DNA from: Methanocella_A sp963769045
Lineage (GTDB): Archaea; Halobacteriota; Methanocellia; Methanocellales; Methanocellaceae
Direction: 5' to 3'
DNA: 64,000 nt
NCBI GenBank assembly: GCA_963769045.1
Contig: CAVYKK010000019.1
Span: forward strand, 186,001 to 250,000
This document shows, one piece after another, positions 41,226 to 49,268 of the stretch (positions are counted from its first letter, which is position 1; the number at the start of each line of letters is the position of its first letter). Made by a program: the position numbers and the translations under genes. The notes beneath the pieces were generated by a model, which was given only the letters and a program-made list of their open reading frames with translations, was not told where the DNA came from and did not search any database.

Positions 41226-41928
41226 GACCGTCAGGGCTATCGAGATCAGCCGGCCGGCAAAGGCTGCTGTCGTCCTGGAGACGGCAGGGCTGAAGAAATC
41301 GTACCGGATGGGCAATGTGACCGTAGAGGCGCTGCGGGGCATCGATGTACAGGTCCGTGCAGGCGAGTTCGTGTCGATCATCGGCCCCTCGGGCTCCGGC
41401 AAGTCGACGCTGCTGAACCTCATCGGGTGCCTGGACCGGCCGACCGAAGGCAAAGTGCTCGTCGACGGCATCGACGTGTCGAAGCTGAATGACGGTAAGC
41501 TCACGGACGTCAGGGGTAAGAAGATCGGCTATGTGTTCCAGAAGTTCTACCTGCTCCCGTTCCTCACTGCCCTGGAGAACGTCGAGCTGCAGGCGCGGCT
41601 CGCCGGGCTGCCGGACGGAAAGAAGAAGGCGGCCGAGGCGCTCCGGCTGGTCGGGCTGGGCGAACGCATGAACCACCTGCCTAAGGAGATGTCCGGCGGC
41701 GAGCAGCAGCGGGTGGCCATCGCCCGGGCGCTGGTGAAGTCGCCGGCGATCATCCTGGCAGACGAGCCTACGGGGAATCTGGACACGAAGACAGGGGACA
41801 TGATCATGGAGACCTTCAAAAAGCTGCACGAACAGGGCATCACCATCGTCATGGTCACCCACAACCCGGAACTGGCGGCGAAGACAAACCGGATAATAAA
41901 AGTCAGGGACGGGCTCATAGAAGCCTGA
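41218..41928 (+). CDS. ABC transporter ATP-binding protein (LolD/MacB type)
   Basis: 236 residues. Walker A GPSGSGKST near residue 57, Q-loop VFQKFYLLP, signature MSGGEQQRVAIARAL, Walker B ILADEPTGNLD, and H-loop VMVTHNPELA. The LNLIGCLDRPTEG sequence is typical of the MacB/LolD/FtsE branch that works with FtsX-like permeases. A 25-residue N-terminal extension is present. Fully intact although the partner permease just upstream is frameshifted. Under PadR-type control with that permease. Confidence 0.95.
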   Translation: MSETVRAIEISRPAKAAVVLETAGLKKSYRMGNVTVEALRGIDVQVRAGEFVSIIGPSGSGKSTLLNLIGCLDRPTEGKVLVDGIDVSKLNDGKLTDVRGKKIGYVFQKFYLLPFLTALENVELQARLAGLPDGKKKAAEALRLVGLGERMNHLPKEMSGGEQQRVAIARALVKSPAIILADEPTGNLDTKTGDMIMETFKKLHEQGITIVMVTHNPELAAKTNRIIKVRDGLIEA

Positions 41929-41994
41929 TTCCCTGCTTCTTTTTAACCTTTTTTCGACATATTGATATAATCCGCAGGCCATACAGCCATTGTC

Positions 41995-42777
41995 ATGCTT
42001 GAAATTTATTGCGACTCCTCCTACAACGAGGACGGGTCGTCCTTCATCGGTATCGTCGCCATTGCCGATGGCCTCGAGGTGCACCAGTCCACGACGGCGG
42101 TGCTTCCGGCGCCATCGAGCAACCTGGAGTGCGAGCGGGCGGCCATCTCGATGGCCATCCGGCTGGCCAGGGTCCTGCGCCGGGTCGACGATCAGGTGAT
42201 CATATACAATGACTCCACCGAGGCCGTAAAGGAGTACCTGGAAGCCGAGATGTCACTGTTTCCGGTCGAGTATGTCCCCCGGGAGAGCCCGCTCCAGGCA
42301 GTGGCGGACCGGCTCTCCAAACGGTTCCCCCAGCGCCTGACGGAGACCCATGACCTCTGCCGCCGGCCGGTCGAGTCGTTCACCCCGGAGATCCTGGCGG
42401 ATATCGCCGGTAACACGAGGACAGTGCTGTACCTTCAGAAGGACCGGGAGCGCTCGTCTAACACAAAAAGCTGCTATCGGCTGGTCGCCCGTACTGTCGA
42501 CCATGTGCTGTCTGACGATCATTTTTATTGTGCCCGGTCGGGCGAGGTCAAGAACGTCAAGATCGCCCGGGACATCTCCGCCGACGTCGGTGCCGGCGAA
42601 ATTGCGGCCGACCTGTCAGACTCGTATTTTCTACTGACCGATGAGACCTGGGGCCTGCGGCTGAAGGGCGGGGAATCCTACTCGATTCTGCCCTGTGAGA
42701 TCCCCCACCGCATCATCTGCCATGAGGTTGACCGTTCGCCTGACAACCTCTGGCGGCGAGTAGCGCAGTGTAAGTAA
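41995..42777 (+). CDS. RNase H-like fold protein of unknown function
   Basis: 260 residues. The first 90 look like an RNase H domain: a first strand with D7 (IYCDSSYNEDG), a helix with E47 (LECERAAISMAIRLA), and a strand ending D73 (VIIYNDSTEAVKEY). These match the D-E-D order of RNase HI active sites; a fourth acidic or His ligand is not obvious. The remaining 170 residues are unrelated to anything I know and include a cysteine-poor beta-rich part (KGGESYSILPCEIPHRIICHE). Possibly a nuclease or a catalytically altered relative. Single gene with TATA-like AACCTTTTTT before it. Confidence 0.55.
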   Translation: MLEIYCDSSYNEDGSSFIGIVAIADGLEVHQSTTAVLPAPSSNLECERAAISMAIRLARVLRRVDDQVIIYNDSTEAVKEYLEAEMSLFPVEYVPRESPLQAVADRLSKRFPQRLTETHDLCRRPVESFTPEILADIAGNTRTVLYLQKDRERSSNTKSCYRLVARTVDHVLSDDHFYCARSGEVKNVKIARDISADVGAGEIAADLSDSYFLLTDETWGLRLKGGESYSILPCEIPHRIICHEVDRSPDNLWRRVAQCK

Positions 42778-42882
42778 ATAAATAAAGTCGGCAGTCATGG
42801 CGATGAACAGTGTACCATAATAATCCTGCAAGACCGGGCACCGCTGGCAATGCGGACGGTCGCGCGCAGTACCGGTGTATAC

Positions 42883-43044
42883 TCACACAGTCTTTTCGAA
42901 CACCGACTTGTCGGCTCCGCAGACAGGGCAGACCCATTCGTCCGGCAGGTCTTCGAATGCCGTTCCCGGCGGCACGCCATTGTCAGGATCGCCTGTGGCG
43001 GGGTCGTAAACGTACTGGCAGACCGTGCAAATATACTTGTCCAT
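42883..43044 (-). CDS. Rubredoxin
   Basis: 53 residues, small mononuclear iron electron carrier. The ligands are C6-x2-C9 (YICTVCQYVYDP) and C39-x2-C42 (WVCPVCGADKSVFE), with the conserved tyrosines, GVPPGTAFEDLPDEW loop and length of rubredoxins. In anaerobes it feeds electrons to rubrerythrin, superoxide reductase or flavodiiron proteins. Single gene on the minus strand, not joined to any redox partner in the window; hemerythrin-like genes are 12 kb away. A GGTCGCGCGC motif lies just beyond its stop at 42858-42867. Confidence 0.95.
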   Translation of the reverse strand: MDKYICTVCQYVYDPATGDPDNGVPPGTAFEDLPDEWVCPVCGADKSVFEKTV

Positions 43045-43140
43045 GATAGCGCTCTCTTTTTTCTCCGGGTTTAAAACATTTGCCTGTGAAAAACACCGGA
43101 GGCGAAAAACTATTTTTCCCTTGAGGCCATACGGGTTATC

Positions 43141-43302
43141 ATGGCGAAAAGCAGCAAGAAGAAAACCGCGTACAAAACGAAGCGAATCGGGAAATACCGG
43201 GTGGTCATGACTGATCGGGTAAAGTTACTGCTGATAGCCAGTTTCATGTTTGGCTTCCTGGTCATATGCTTCATTTTCATACAGCTGGCTTTATCGCAAT
43301 AA
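43141..43302 (+). CDS. Small single-helix membrane protein
   Basis: 53 residues: a lysine/arginine-rich N-terminus (AKSSKKKTAYKTKRIGKYR) followed by one membrane helix (LLLIASFMFGFLVICFIFIQ). It is tail-anchored by layout with the basic part facing the cytoplasm. GAGG lies 14 bases before the ATG and a TATA-like AACTATTTTTCC about 35 bases before. No family recognised. Small proteins of this form can modify membrane complexes, but nothing here shows which. Confidence 0.55.
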   Translation: MAKSSKKKTAYKTKRIGKYRVVMTDRVKLLLIASFMFGFLVICFIFIQLALSQ

Positions 43303-43332
43303 ACATACACGATCAGTGACATCTAAAATGTC

Positions 43333-43356
43333 AAACGGCCCGAATGCGGCCGTTTT
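43333..43356 (+). other. Hairpin before the 43375 gene
   Basis: AAACGGCC and GGCCGTTT form an eight-base stem around CGAATGC, ending just before the GGAGGGT ribosome binding site of the next gene. It could be a terminator for the small membrane protein or a leader structure. Confidence 0.5.
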
Positions 43357-43374
43357 GGCCCTGGAGGGTTTGCG

Positions 43375-43734
43375 TTGAGAGAATGGGACGTATGGCAAAA
43401 ACACCCCGAGTATAATACGGTCCTTGCGTTGATTTGTAAGGTGCCCGGTGAGACGGTGGCAAAGCTGGAGAAAGCGGGCTTTGTGGTTGATGACGGGACG
43501 AAGCCGCCGGTAAAGGCAGACCAGCTCTTTATGGTACACATGCGGGAGTCTATGGACAAGAAGGACTACTGGAAGAAGTTCGACGAGATAACGGCTAAAT
43601 ATGGCAAAGAGCCTACGCCGATTCATCTCGAGGAGATGCCAGAGGTTATCATCCGTTTCCTCGGCAACGTTTCCGAAGAGCAGTGCCTGCGTATCATCGA
43701 TGATACCATTAGCGTGCTGGTGAAAAACTCGTAA
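43375..43734 (+). CDS. Conserved-looking soluble protein of unknown function
   Basis: 119 residues. Starts with TTG eight bases after GGAGGGT, so the unusual start codon is well supported. Two helix-rich halves with a central HMRESMDKKDYWKKFDEI segment and a KKPPV-type loop. No catalytic motif or known family. It ends just before a strong terminator shared with the convergent gene at 43772-44083. No neighbour gives a clue to its job. Confidence 0.65.
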   Translation: MREWDVWQKHPEYNTVLALICKVPGETVAKLEKAGFVVDDGTKPPVKADQLFMVHMRESMDKKDYWKKFDEITAKYGKEPTPIHLEEMPEVIIRFLGNVSEEQCLRIIDDTISVLVKNS

Positions 43735-43736
43735 GT

Positions 43737-43766
43737 CCCGGGCAAGCCCGGGCCATGCCTTTTTTT
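43737..43766. terminator. Terminator with GC-rich stem and T tract
   Basis: CCCGGGC (43737-43743) pairs with GCCCGGG (43746-43752) around AA, followed by CCATGCCTTTTTTT. It ends the 43375 gene. The minus-strand gene ends at 43772 just beyond, so it may work in both directions. Confidence 0.7.
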
Positions 43767-43771
43767 AGCGA

Positions 43772-44083
43772 CTACATGAGCAGGTAGAAAACGGTCATCA
43801 GGATGATGTCCGCCACGATGGCAATGTAGATCAGAGTCACGCTCCACTCGAAGATCTGGTTGATAAAAGCGGTGTCCAGCATCAGGTTCAGGATCAGCAG
43901 GGGCAGAATGATGAAGAGGAAATAGACCGACATGGCGAAGGCCTGTTTCATCGGGCTGGCCTGCGATTCCGGGAGCCGGGCGATGCCGGTCACGCCGTAA
44001 TACAGCATCAGGAGGCAGATCGCGGCTATCGATAGCAGCGACAGCCACAGGACAGCATTGTCGACGATTTGCCGGCTTTCCAT
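43772..44083 (-). CDS. Small membrane protein, three helices
   Basis: 103 residues beginning MESRQIVDNAVLW. Three hydrophobic helices (about 12-30, 48-68 and 78-100) separated by charged loops (LPESQASPMKQ). The ATG at 44083 is eight bases after GAGGT; an in-frame TTG two codons upstream lacks such spacing. Convergent with the 43375 gene. Family not recognised. Confidence 0.65.
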   Translation of the reverse strand: MESRQIVDNAVLWLSLLSIAAICLLMLYYGVTGIARLPESQASPMKQAFAMSVYFLFIILPLLILNLMLDTAFINQIFEWSVTLIYIAIVADIILMTVFYLLM

Positions 44084-44356
44084 GAGCAATGACCTCGTCC
44101 ACGTGTATATCCTCCCGGACAGATAAAGTTTCTTACGAATACGCTGATTACGATCGCCTGTAATAGGGGCTTAATCAGGCAACACAAGATAATTCAGGCT
44201 TAGATATGAGTATGATGCCGTAATATGTGATAAAACACAATCAATGCTTAGAAAAACACCCATTTTACTGTGAACGCAATTAATTTTGACTAAAATAGTA
44301 TTAATATTTAACGTTACAGTGCTTCTATCGTTAATATAGGGTTTAGGAGGGTAATC

Positions 44357-45343
44357 ATGGGGTTAAGGAAGTGGTTAATGGTAGCACTAATTGTGCTCAT
44401 AGCGCTCGGGATAATGACCCCGGCGCTTGCATGGAAAGCCTCAAAAATCGGAGTCAGCGTCGGCGATTTCTTCTTCGGGGACGAGGCATTATTACAGAAG
44501 CCAAGCGCGACACTATTCCATTCTCAAACGGAGGCCGCGACGGATACTGAGGCATTTGCGCTCAACTTTCCGGCTACCGGTGCGGATCTCATAACGGATG
44601 GCGGCATTACGGAATTAGGGCCATCCATCGCGCAGACATCTGCCGAAACGCTCACTGCCGCAGATACGGGATTCTATAAGGCTAACTGGTGTTATACAGC
44701 ATTTTCGAACCTTGGCGGCTACGACCTGGTGCCTGATTTCGCAGCATGGCATCCCATGAATTCGCCGGAGATGGCAGGTTCGGGCGTAAGCTGGCCGTAT
44801 ATGAACAATGCACCGCTGTATGGCGAGAGCGCGATGCAGTTCCAGCCGGCGATCGTCACATCACCGGATACCAGCCAGGCCAATATTGCGCCGGCCGCCG
44901 GGTTGTCTGGCAGCGGCAGCTTAATACAGCCATCCACGTTAAAGAACGCGTTCTCCGGTGTCACTGGCAACAATTCGACCGGCGGAAAGGCGACCAACGT
45001 AACTATGCTGGGCACTAACCAGTCGGCCAACAATACCGCTGCACAGGGTAAAAATGCCACAGCAAAGGCCCCTGTCACAACGCCGAACAGGGACTACAAG
45101 AACATGACCAAGCCGCAGATCAAGAACTCGTCCGTGCTTGAGAGGATATACAAGAACGCGAACGCGGTCAATCCGATCCCCAAGACATACAAGGGAACCG
45201 TAGACCGGCCGACGATGATCGCGCCCGTGTCGAATCCCATGGCGGACATTCTCGCACCTGCGAACAAGACCAAGGTCATCAGAGATGCCAACAACATAAC
45301 CAAGAGCGGCACCCATCTCACGACGAAGTTCTGGGACCTGTAG
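44357..45343 (+). CDS. Secreted, asparagine-rich protein of unknown function
   Basis: 328 residues. A clear signal peptide (KWLMVALIVLIALGIMTPALA, cleaved before WKASK) and no other membrane helix, so it is exported. The second half has many N-glycosylation sequons (NNST, NVT, NQS, NNT, NAT, NMT, NSS, NKT, NIT), which suggests a glycosylated surface or S-layer-associated protein. Ribosome binding site GGAGGG, TATA box TATTAATATTTAAC near 44300. No known domain recognised. Its 3' end overlaps that of the convergent gene by 26 bp. Confidence 0.75.
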   Translation: MGLRKWLMVALIVLIALGIMTPALAWKASKIGVSVGDFFFGDEALLQKPSATLFHSQTEAATDTEAFALNFPATGADLITDGGITELGPSIAQTSAETLTAADTGFYKANWCYTAFSNLGGYDLVPDFAAWHPMNSPEMAGSGVSWPYMNNAPLYGESAMQFQPAIVTSPDTSQANIAPAAGLSGSGSLIQPSTLKNAFSGVTGNNSTGGKATNVTMLGTNQSANNTAAQGKNATAKAPVTTPNRDYKNMTKPQIKNSSVLERIYKNANAVNPIPKTYKGTVDRPTMIAPVSNPMADILAPANKTKVIRDANNITKSGTHLTTKFWDL

Positions 45344-45998
45344 GTGCAGCGGATGAAGCTCCGGCAGGCGCCGGAGCGCTTTTTTTATTCGCTACTTTCC
45401 GGGAACTGATCACGCTTAACGGCATGGCGATGACGATCTGAAGCACGATCATGCCCATGACAAAGAAATACAGAGGGTTCATGGGCGTGTTCAACAACAG
45501 CATAAGCGTGGGGAAGATGGTAAACAGCATGGCGATATCAAGGCCGGTGAGTATGAGCGCCATCTTCAGGTCGTGCAGCATGGCCACGACGAAGAAACAC
45601 CCGACGACCAGCCACAGGCTCTGCACATAGGTGGTGAGCGACAGGTCCGGTACCGCGTTGATGGGCACGTTGAACAGGTACATGAAGGCGATTATGACAA
45701 GGAGTAAAACGATACAGAGGACGTCCAGCACTACCGGCAGAAGGATGGCTGACAGCCCGCCGGGCAGTCCTGCGCCTGCTTTTTTACTCTTCACCTTGAC
45801 CTTCTTTTGCTTCGCCGGCTTTGCGGACGGCTTGCCGGCCTGGGGCGCTCCCTTCGGCGCCGGGGACACCGCGGGCATATCGGCCGGGGCGTCCAGGTTC
45901 AGGTCGGGAATGTCAAGGCTAAGCGTGGGCTCGGGAAGCTCGAGATCCAGCGAAGGCATTTTCATGTCTAAGTCCGGTAATTCTCCCTCGTTGGCCAT
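45318..45998 (-). CDS. Membrane protein with disordered N-terminus
   Basis: 226 residues: an acidic, leucine/aspartate/proline-rich start (LDLELPEPTLSLDIPDLNLD), a lysine-rich segment (KQKKVKVKSKKAG) and four membrane helices (about 85-205). The C-terminal tail (PAPAGASSAAPTG) is encoded over the antisense of a terminator hairpin for the opposite gene. The acidic repeats are unusual and may mediate binding. The start follows GGTGTTGAA. Family not recognised. Confidence 0.6.
   Translation of the reverse strand: MANEGELPDLDMKMPSLDLELPEPTLSLDIPDLNLDAPADMPAVSPAPKGAPQAGKPSAKPAKQKKVKVKSKKAGAGLPGGLSAILLPVVLDVLCIVLLLVIIAFMYLFNVPINAVPDLSLTTYVQSLWLVVGCFFVVAMLHDLKMALILTGLDIAMLFTIFPTLMLLLNTPMNPLYFFVMGMIVLQIVIAMPLSVISSRKVANKKSAPAPAGASSAAPTGPRTSS
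45358..45387 (+). terminator. Hairpin terminator after the secreted-protein gene
   Basis: GCTCCGGC (45358-45365) pairs with GCCGGAGC (45370-45377) around AGGC, followed by GCTTTTTTT. It lies inside the 3' coding end of the minus-strand gene at 45318-45998. Confidence 0.75.
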
Positions 45999-46201
45999 TT
46001 CAACACCTTTTCTCGACAGGCACAGCAGCCATCGGGCGGCCGCCTGCTCAATTATCTTTATCGCCTGAATATATTAATAACCTTTTTGGTAAAGCCATAT
46101 TTTCAGCTATTTAGCCACTATATGAAAAAATTACTTACAATTTAGAAAAACAGGTTAAAAAGGACTATATTTCATCCGGAGAATTGAAAACCCGGAAAAG
46201 G

Positions 46202-46708
46202 CTAAGGACGGAGCGTATCACACGCGTTGGCCCGGGCCAGGTAGACCCTCGCCTCTTCCGTCTTACCCATATTGTGGAGCATGACAGCCTTATTCATCAG
46301 CGCGTCACCGTAGCGCTTGTCTAACTCCAGGGCCTTGTCCACGTACTTCATGGCCTCTTTGGCCTTCCCCAGCCCGTACAGGGCGATCGCCTTGTTGTTC
46401 AGCGCTTCCGAGTCGCCCGGATTGGCCTTCAGGATAGCGTTGAAGCACTCGATGGCTTTCTTCTGCTCCTGCATGCCCATATACATGATGCCCTTGAAAT
46501 TGAGCGCATTACGGTTGCCGGGCTCGATGACCAGAATCTGGTCCAGCAGGCCGATGACGCCGGCGTAGTCGAACGACTCGCTGGCATCGCCCGGGTCCTC
46601 GCTCATGATGACGTTCATCCGTTTTGCGACCTCTTTGAACAGCAGGCTGATGCTGTCCCTGGTGCTTTCGTCCCTCTTTGCAGCCTTCGGGCCCTTTGCT
46701 GCGGTCAT
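46202..46708 (-). CDS. TPR-repeat protein
   Basis: 168 residues. Three tetratricopeptide repeats are read from about residue 65: NALNFKGIMYMGMQEQKKAI, EALNNKAIALYGLGKAKEAM and DALMNKAVMLHNMGKTEEAR, each with the W/L-G-A-P pattern of TPRs. A 60-residue lysine/serine lead-in precedes them. A scaffold for protein contacts; partner unknown. Single gene. The 200-bp gap to its right of 45998-46202 is AT-rich and holds the promoter of the 45998 gene. Confidence 0.85.
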   Translation of the reverse strand: MTAAKGPKAAKRDESTRDSISLLFKEVAKRMNVIMSEDPGDASESFDYAGVIGLLDQILVIEPGNRNALNFKGIMYMGMQEQKKAIECFNAILKANPGDSEALNNKAIALYGLGKAKEAMKYVDKALELDKRYGDALMNKAVMLHNMGKTEEARVYLARANACDTLRP

Positions 46709-46811
46709 GTTTTAACCATAAGCCCGCATCGCCTATATATCTTGCTTAGGCCGGAAAAATATTATACCTGCAGGGGAATTAGTCAAAGGGCCAACTGCCG
46801 GAGTGATCATC

Positions 46812-47573
46812 TTGAAATGGGAGCGCGTCGCAATCGTTTTTATAGTCGCCGTATCGATAGCCGCGTTTGTCATTCCCGCGTTCCATATGCCTGCGGTGCC
46901 ACAACTGCAGCCGCTCATGATCGATGCACCCCGGCCAGGGGCAGGGTTAATCACCCAGACAGGCTATATGATAATTTCCGGTCTGCTGGCCGGATTCAGC
47001 CCGCTGTTGTTCCTTGCGTCGCTATTCCTTGGCATACTGCTTTTTGCCTATAATAAGAGCCGGATTCCCCAGTATACACGGTACTATGTCATTGGCGCCT
47101 TCGTGATCTTCTTCGCTTTCGAGTATCAGATGACACTGCCCGACGGCATAGAACCAAGCCTCTTCGGGTTCCAGATGATGATGATCATGGCCGTCCTCTG
47201 CCTCCTGTTATCGCTGCTTGCGCTGGAGTTCTCCCCGGGATTCGCCTCGCGGGCCGCCCGGAACGAAAGCGTCCGTGTCACCTACTTCATCTTCATCGGT
47301 GCGCTTGTCGCGCTGCTGATCGTGCTCTACGGCGGGGGCGCCAACGTGCCGGTCATCGACTACGCGGCTTCAACCGGCCACGGGCTCACCGAACTCCTGA
47401 TCTACAACCTGTGTGCCATGGCCCCTTCGGTCGCGCTGTTTGCCGTGTTGAGCATGAACCGTATCCGGCTGCACACCAGGCTGGCCAACAACAGGGAAAG
47501 CATCCTGCTCATCGGCACTATCATCCTGGTACTCTCGCTGCTGGTCGTCGAAATCCTCTCGATCCTATCCTGA
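46812..47573 (+). CDS. Polytopic membrane protein
   Basis: 253 residues with about seven hydrophobic helices. GVNNNPQ-like loops are short; the third loop holds QMTLPDGIEPSLFG. No transporter signature is evident. The TTG at 46812 directly follows GGAGTGATCATC, close to the full ribosome binding consensus, so it is preferred to the GTG at 46803 which overlaps that site. Followed by a composite inverted repeat and then a convergent gene. Family not recognised. Confidence 0.65.
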   Translation: MKWERVAIVFIVAVSIAAFVIPAFHMPAVPQLQPLMIDAPRPGAGLITQTGYMIISGLLAGFSPLLFLASLFLGILLFAYNKSRIPQYTRYYVIGAFVIFFAFEYQMTLPDGIEPSLFGFQMMMIMAVLCLLLSLLALEFSPGFASRAARNESVRVTYFIFIGALVALLIVLYGGGANVPVIDYAASTGHGLTELLIYNLCAMAPSVALFAVLSMNRIRLHTRLANNRESILLIGTIILVLSLLVVEILSILS

Positions 47574-47587
47574 GGCCCCGGAGGTTC

Positions 47588-47768
47588 CATGAGGTCACAG
47601 AGCTTATCACAGAGGTCACAGAGGTCACAGAGGTACGCACAGAGGTTTGTTTTAACATCAGGGCTTCTCTGACAGCCGTTTCATAAAAAATCCTCTGTGT
47701 CGTCCTCTGTGGCCTCTGTGACCTCTGTGCTGAGCTCTGCGACCTCTCGAAACCTCTGCGACCTCGAA
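47588..47768. repeat. Composite inverted repeat of GAGGTCACA words
   Basis: Left side: GAGGTCACAGAG near 47591 then three CACAGAGGT words and ACGCACAGAGG. Right side: CCTCTGTGTCGTCCTCTGTGG, CCTCTGTGACCTCTGTGCTG, CTCTGCGACCTC. The loop holds CAGGGCTTCTC and TTTCATAAAAAATCC, similar to the 53.6-kb element. It touches the stop codon of the 47769 gene on its right, and lies 14 bp from the stop of the gene on its left. Confidence 0.8.
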
Positions 47769-48722
47769 TCAGGTAAAATGAGACAGCGTCAGATGTCCTT
47801 TCCGCAGGGCCACGGCCTCGATGCCCAGCTTTTCCCGGATGTCGCGGGCCAGCTGCTTGTCCGACCCATGGAAGGTATATACCATTTCGGGGCCGACACG
47901 CCGCGTGAACTCCATCAGCTCGTCGTAGTCGGCATGGTCGGACAGCGGGAAGGCCGTGTCCACTCTTGCGGCGTACCTGTGCCCGGTATCGATGGCCCAG
48001 CCGGAGACGGAGGCAGTCCTGGCACCGGCGGCAAGGAACTTTTTGACTCCGGGGTCATTGCGGCCAGCGGAGGAAGATACGATGACTGCGGGACCGGCCG
48101 GCTTGTCAGGGACCGGCCGGGCTTCGAACCGGTGCCCGAACTGTGTAAGAATGTCGTTCATCTTGATGATCGGGACAGTGGCGTACAGGTCGAAGCCACT
48201 CATCTCCGACAGTACTTCCTGCGCCTTGCCGAAGGTATAGGCGTAGATGACCGAGTGAAGGTCTTTCGCCGCGTTGTCCTCCGCCCAGTCGCGCATTGCC
48301 TGTACCACTTCTTCAGTCGGGGGAAAGACGTATTTATTCCGCCCGAAGGTGGACTCGATGATCAGGGTGTCGGCTTTGACGGGCTGGGCACCCGGAGAAA
48401 AGTACTTGCGGCGGGTGCACAGGTCCCCGGTATATAATACTTTTCGGTCGCCCTCGATCAGGAACATGGTAGAGCCCGGCACATGACCTGAGTCAAGCAT
48501 GGTTACGTCCGAACACCCGGCTACCGGGAGCCGGGAGCCGGTCCGCTCGCATGCGATGGCACCGGTGATCTCCGAACACACGATGCTGCCGTTGAACGAG
48601 GACGGCACGTGGTCGAAATGGGCGTGCGATACGAGGTTCACGGAGTCTCTCGCGCAACGCCGGGGATCGCAGTGGTACTGCCTGCCGGAGAATACGGATA
48701 TGCCGTTATCGAGGTAGATCAT
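47769..48722 (-). CDS. Metallo-beta-lactamase / beta-CASP-like nuclease (mRNA 3'-processing or exonuclease family)
   Basis: 317 residues. The MBL motifs are in order: SHAHFDHVP (HxHxDH), SGHVPGS, YTGDLC, ESTFG, then SDHADYDEL and FHG at the C-terminus, as in YSH1/CPSF-like and DNA-ligase-linked exonucleases. Two metal ions would cut RNA or DNA. A short beta-CASP insertion lies between about 130 and 240. The enzyme resembles archaeal COG1236-type proteins but lacks their long C-terminal KH part. Divergent from the histone gene, with a palindrome between them. Confidence 0.82.
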   Translation of the reverse strand: MIYLDNGISVFSGRQYHCDPRRCARDSVNLVSHAHFDHVPSSFNGSIVCSEITGAIACERTGSRLPVAGCSDVTMLDSGHVPGSTMFLIEGDRKVLYTGDLCTRRKYFSPGAQPVKADTLIIESTFGRNKYVFPPTEEVVQAMRDWAEDNAAKDLHSVIYAYTFGKAQEVLSEMSGFDLYATVPIIKMNDILTQFGHRFEARPVPDKPAGPAVIVSSSAGRNDPGVKKFLAAGARTASVSGWAIDTGHRYAARVDTAFPLSDHADYDELMEFTRRVGPEMVYTFHGSDKQLARDIREKLGIEAVALRKGHLTLSHFT

Positions 48723-48790
48723 CAGGCCCCCGTTCGCGCTCTACATTGAAATAGTTGTCCGGGACCGTGGCGGATAGCTCTATGCAGGAT

Positions 48791-48834
48791 AAAAAGCGGC
48801 TCCAGCGGGCCCTCAGGCCCATAGGTGGCTTTTT
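48791..48834. other. Cruciform palindrome between divergent MBL and histone genes
   Basis: Nested pairs AAAAAGC (48791) with GCTTTTT (48828), and GGGCC (48807) with GGCCC (48816) around CTCA. It resembles a terminator but lies upstream of both genes, so it may be a binding site or an end for antisense RNA. Confidence 0.5.
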
Positions 48835-48912
48835 TATGTATATATATTTATAAGGGAGTTTTTTCTTCTTAGCTAACGGTAATTAAAAGCACGACAATGC
48901 CCTGTTAATCAA

Positions 48913-48926
48913 AAGCTTTATATCCA
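48913..48926 (+). promoter_or_regulatory. TATA box of the histone gene
   Basis: AAGCTTTATATCCA at 48913-48926 would start RNA near 48947, leaving a leader of about 42 bases with the strong ribosome binding site GGAGGTG before ATG 48989. Confidence 0.6.
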
Positions 48927-48988
48927 ATCGTTTTTAAGTAACATATAGTCATTTATCAGGTATTTTTTCTCGAGGAGGTGTAAAAGCA

Positions 48989-49198
48989 ATGAAGGAACTT
49001 CCCGTCGCATCCGTAGACCGGATCATCAGGAACGCAGGCGCCGACAGGGTCAGCGAGGACGCCAAGGAGGCACTCGCCGTGATTCTTGAGGAGTATGGCA
49101 CCAAAGTATCGTCTGAAGCTATCAAGCTCTGCAAGCACGCCGGCCGCAAGACCGTCAAAGAAGAAGACATCAAGTTAGCTTCTCAGCGGCTTCATTAA
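48989..49198 (+). CDS. Archaeal histone
   Basis: 69 residues with the whole histone fold and little else: LPVASVDRIIRNAGADRVSEDA, AKEALAVILEEYGTKVSSEAIKLC and KHAGRKTVKEEDIKLASQRL. It binds DNA as dimers stacked into a hypernucleosome. The RKTVKEEDI segment is the conserved loop-2/helix-3 motif. A strong ribosome binding site (GAGGAGGTG) suggests high expression. A hairpin terminator follows. Single gene. Confidence 0.97.
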   Translation: MKELPVASVDRIIRNAGADRVSEDAKEALAVILEEYGTKVSSEAIKLCKHAGRKTVKEEDIKLASQRLH

Positions 49199-49206
49199 GT
49201 TACTAT

Positions 49207-49245
49207 GGCGGACGGCCTGGCCTGCCGCCACTCATTATGTTTTTT
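49207..49245 (+). terminator. Terminator of the histone gene
   Basis: GGCGG (49207) with CCGCC (49225), and GGCC with GGCC inside, then ACTCATTATGTTTTTT. It starts eight bases after the stop codon. Confidence 0.65.
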
Positions 49246-49268
49246 AATAAGTTTCAAGGAATGTCTCA

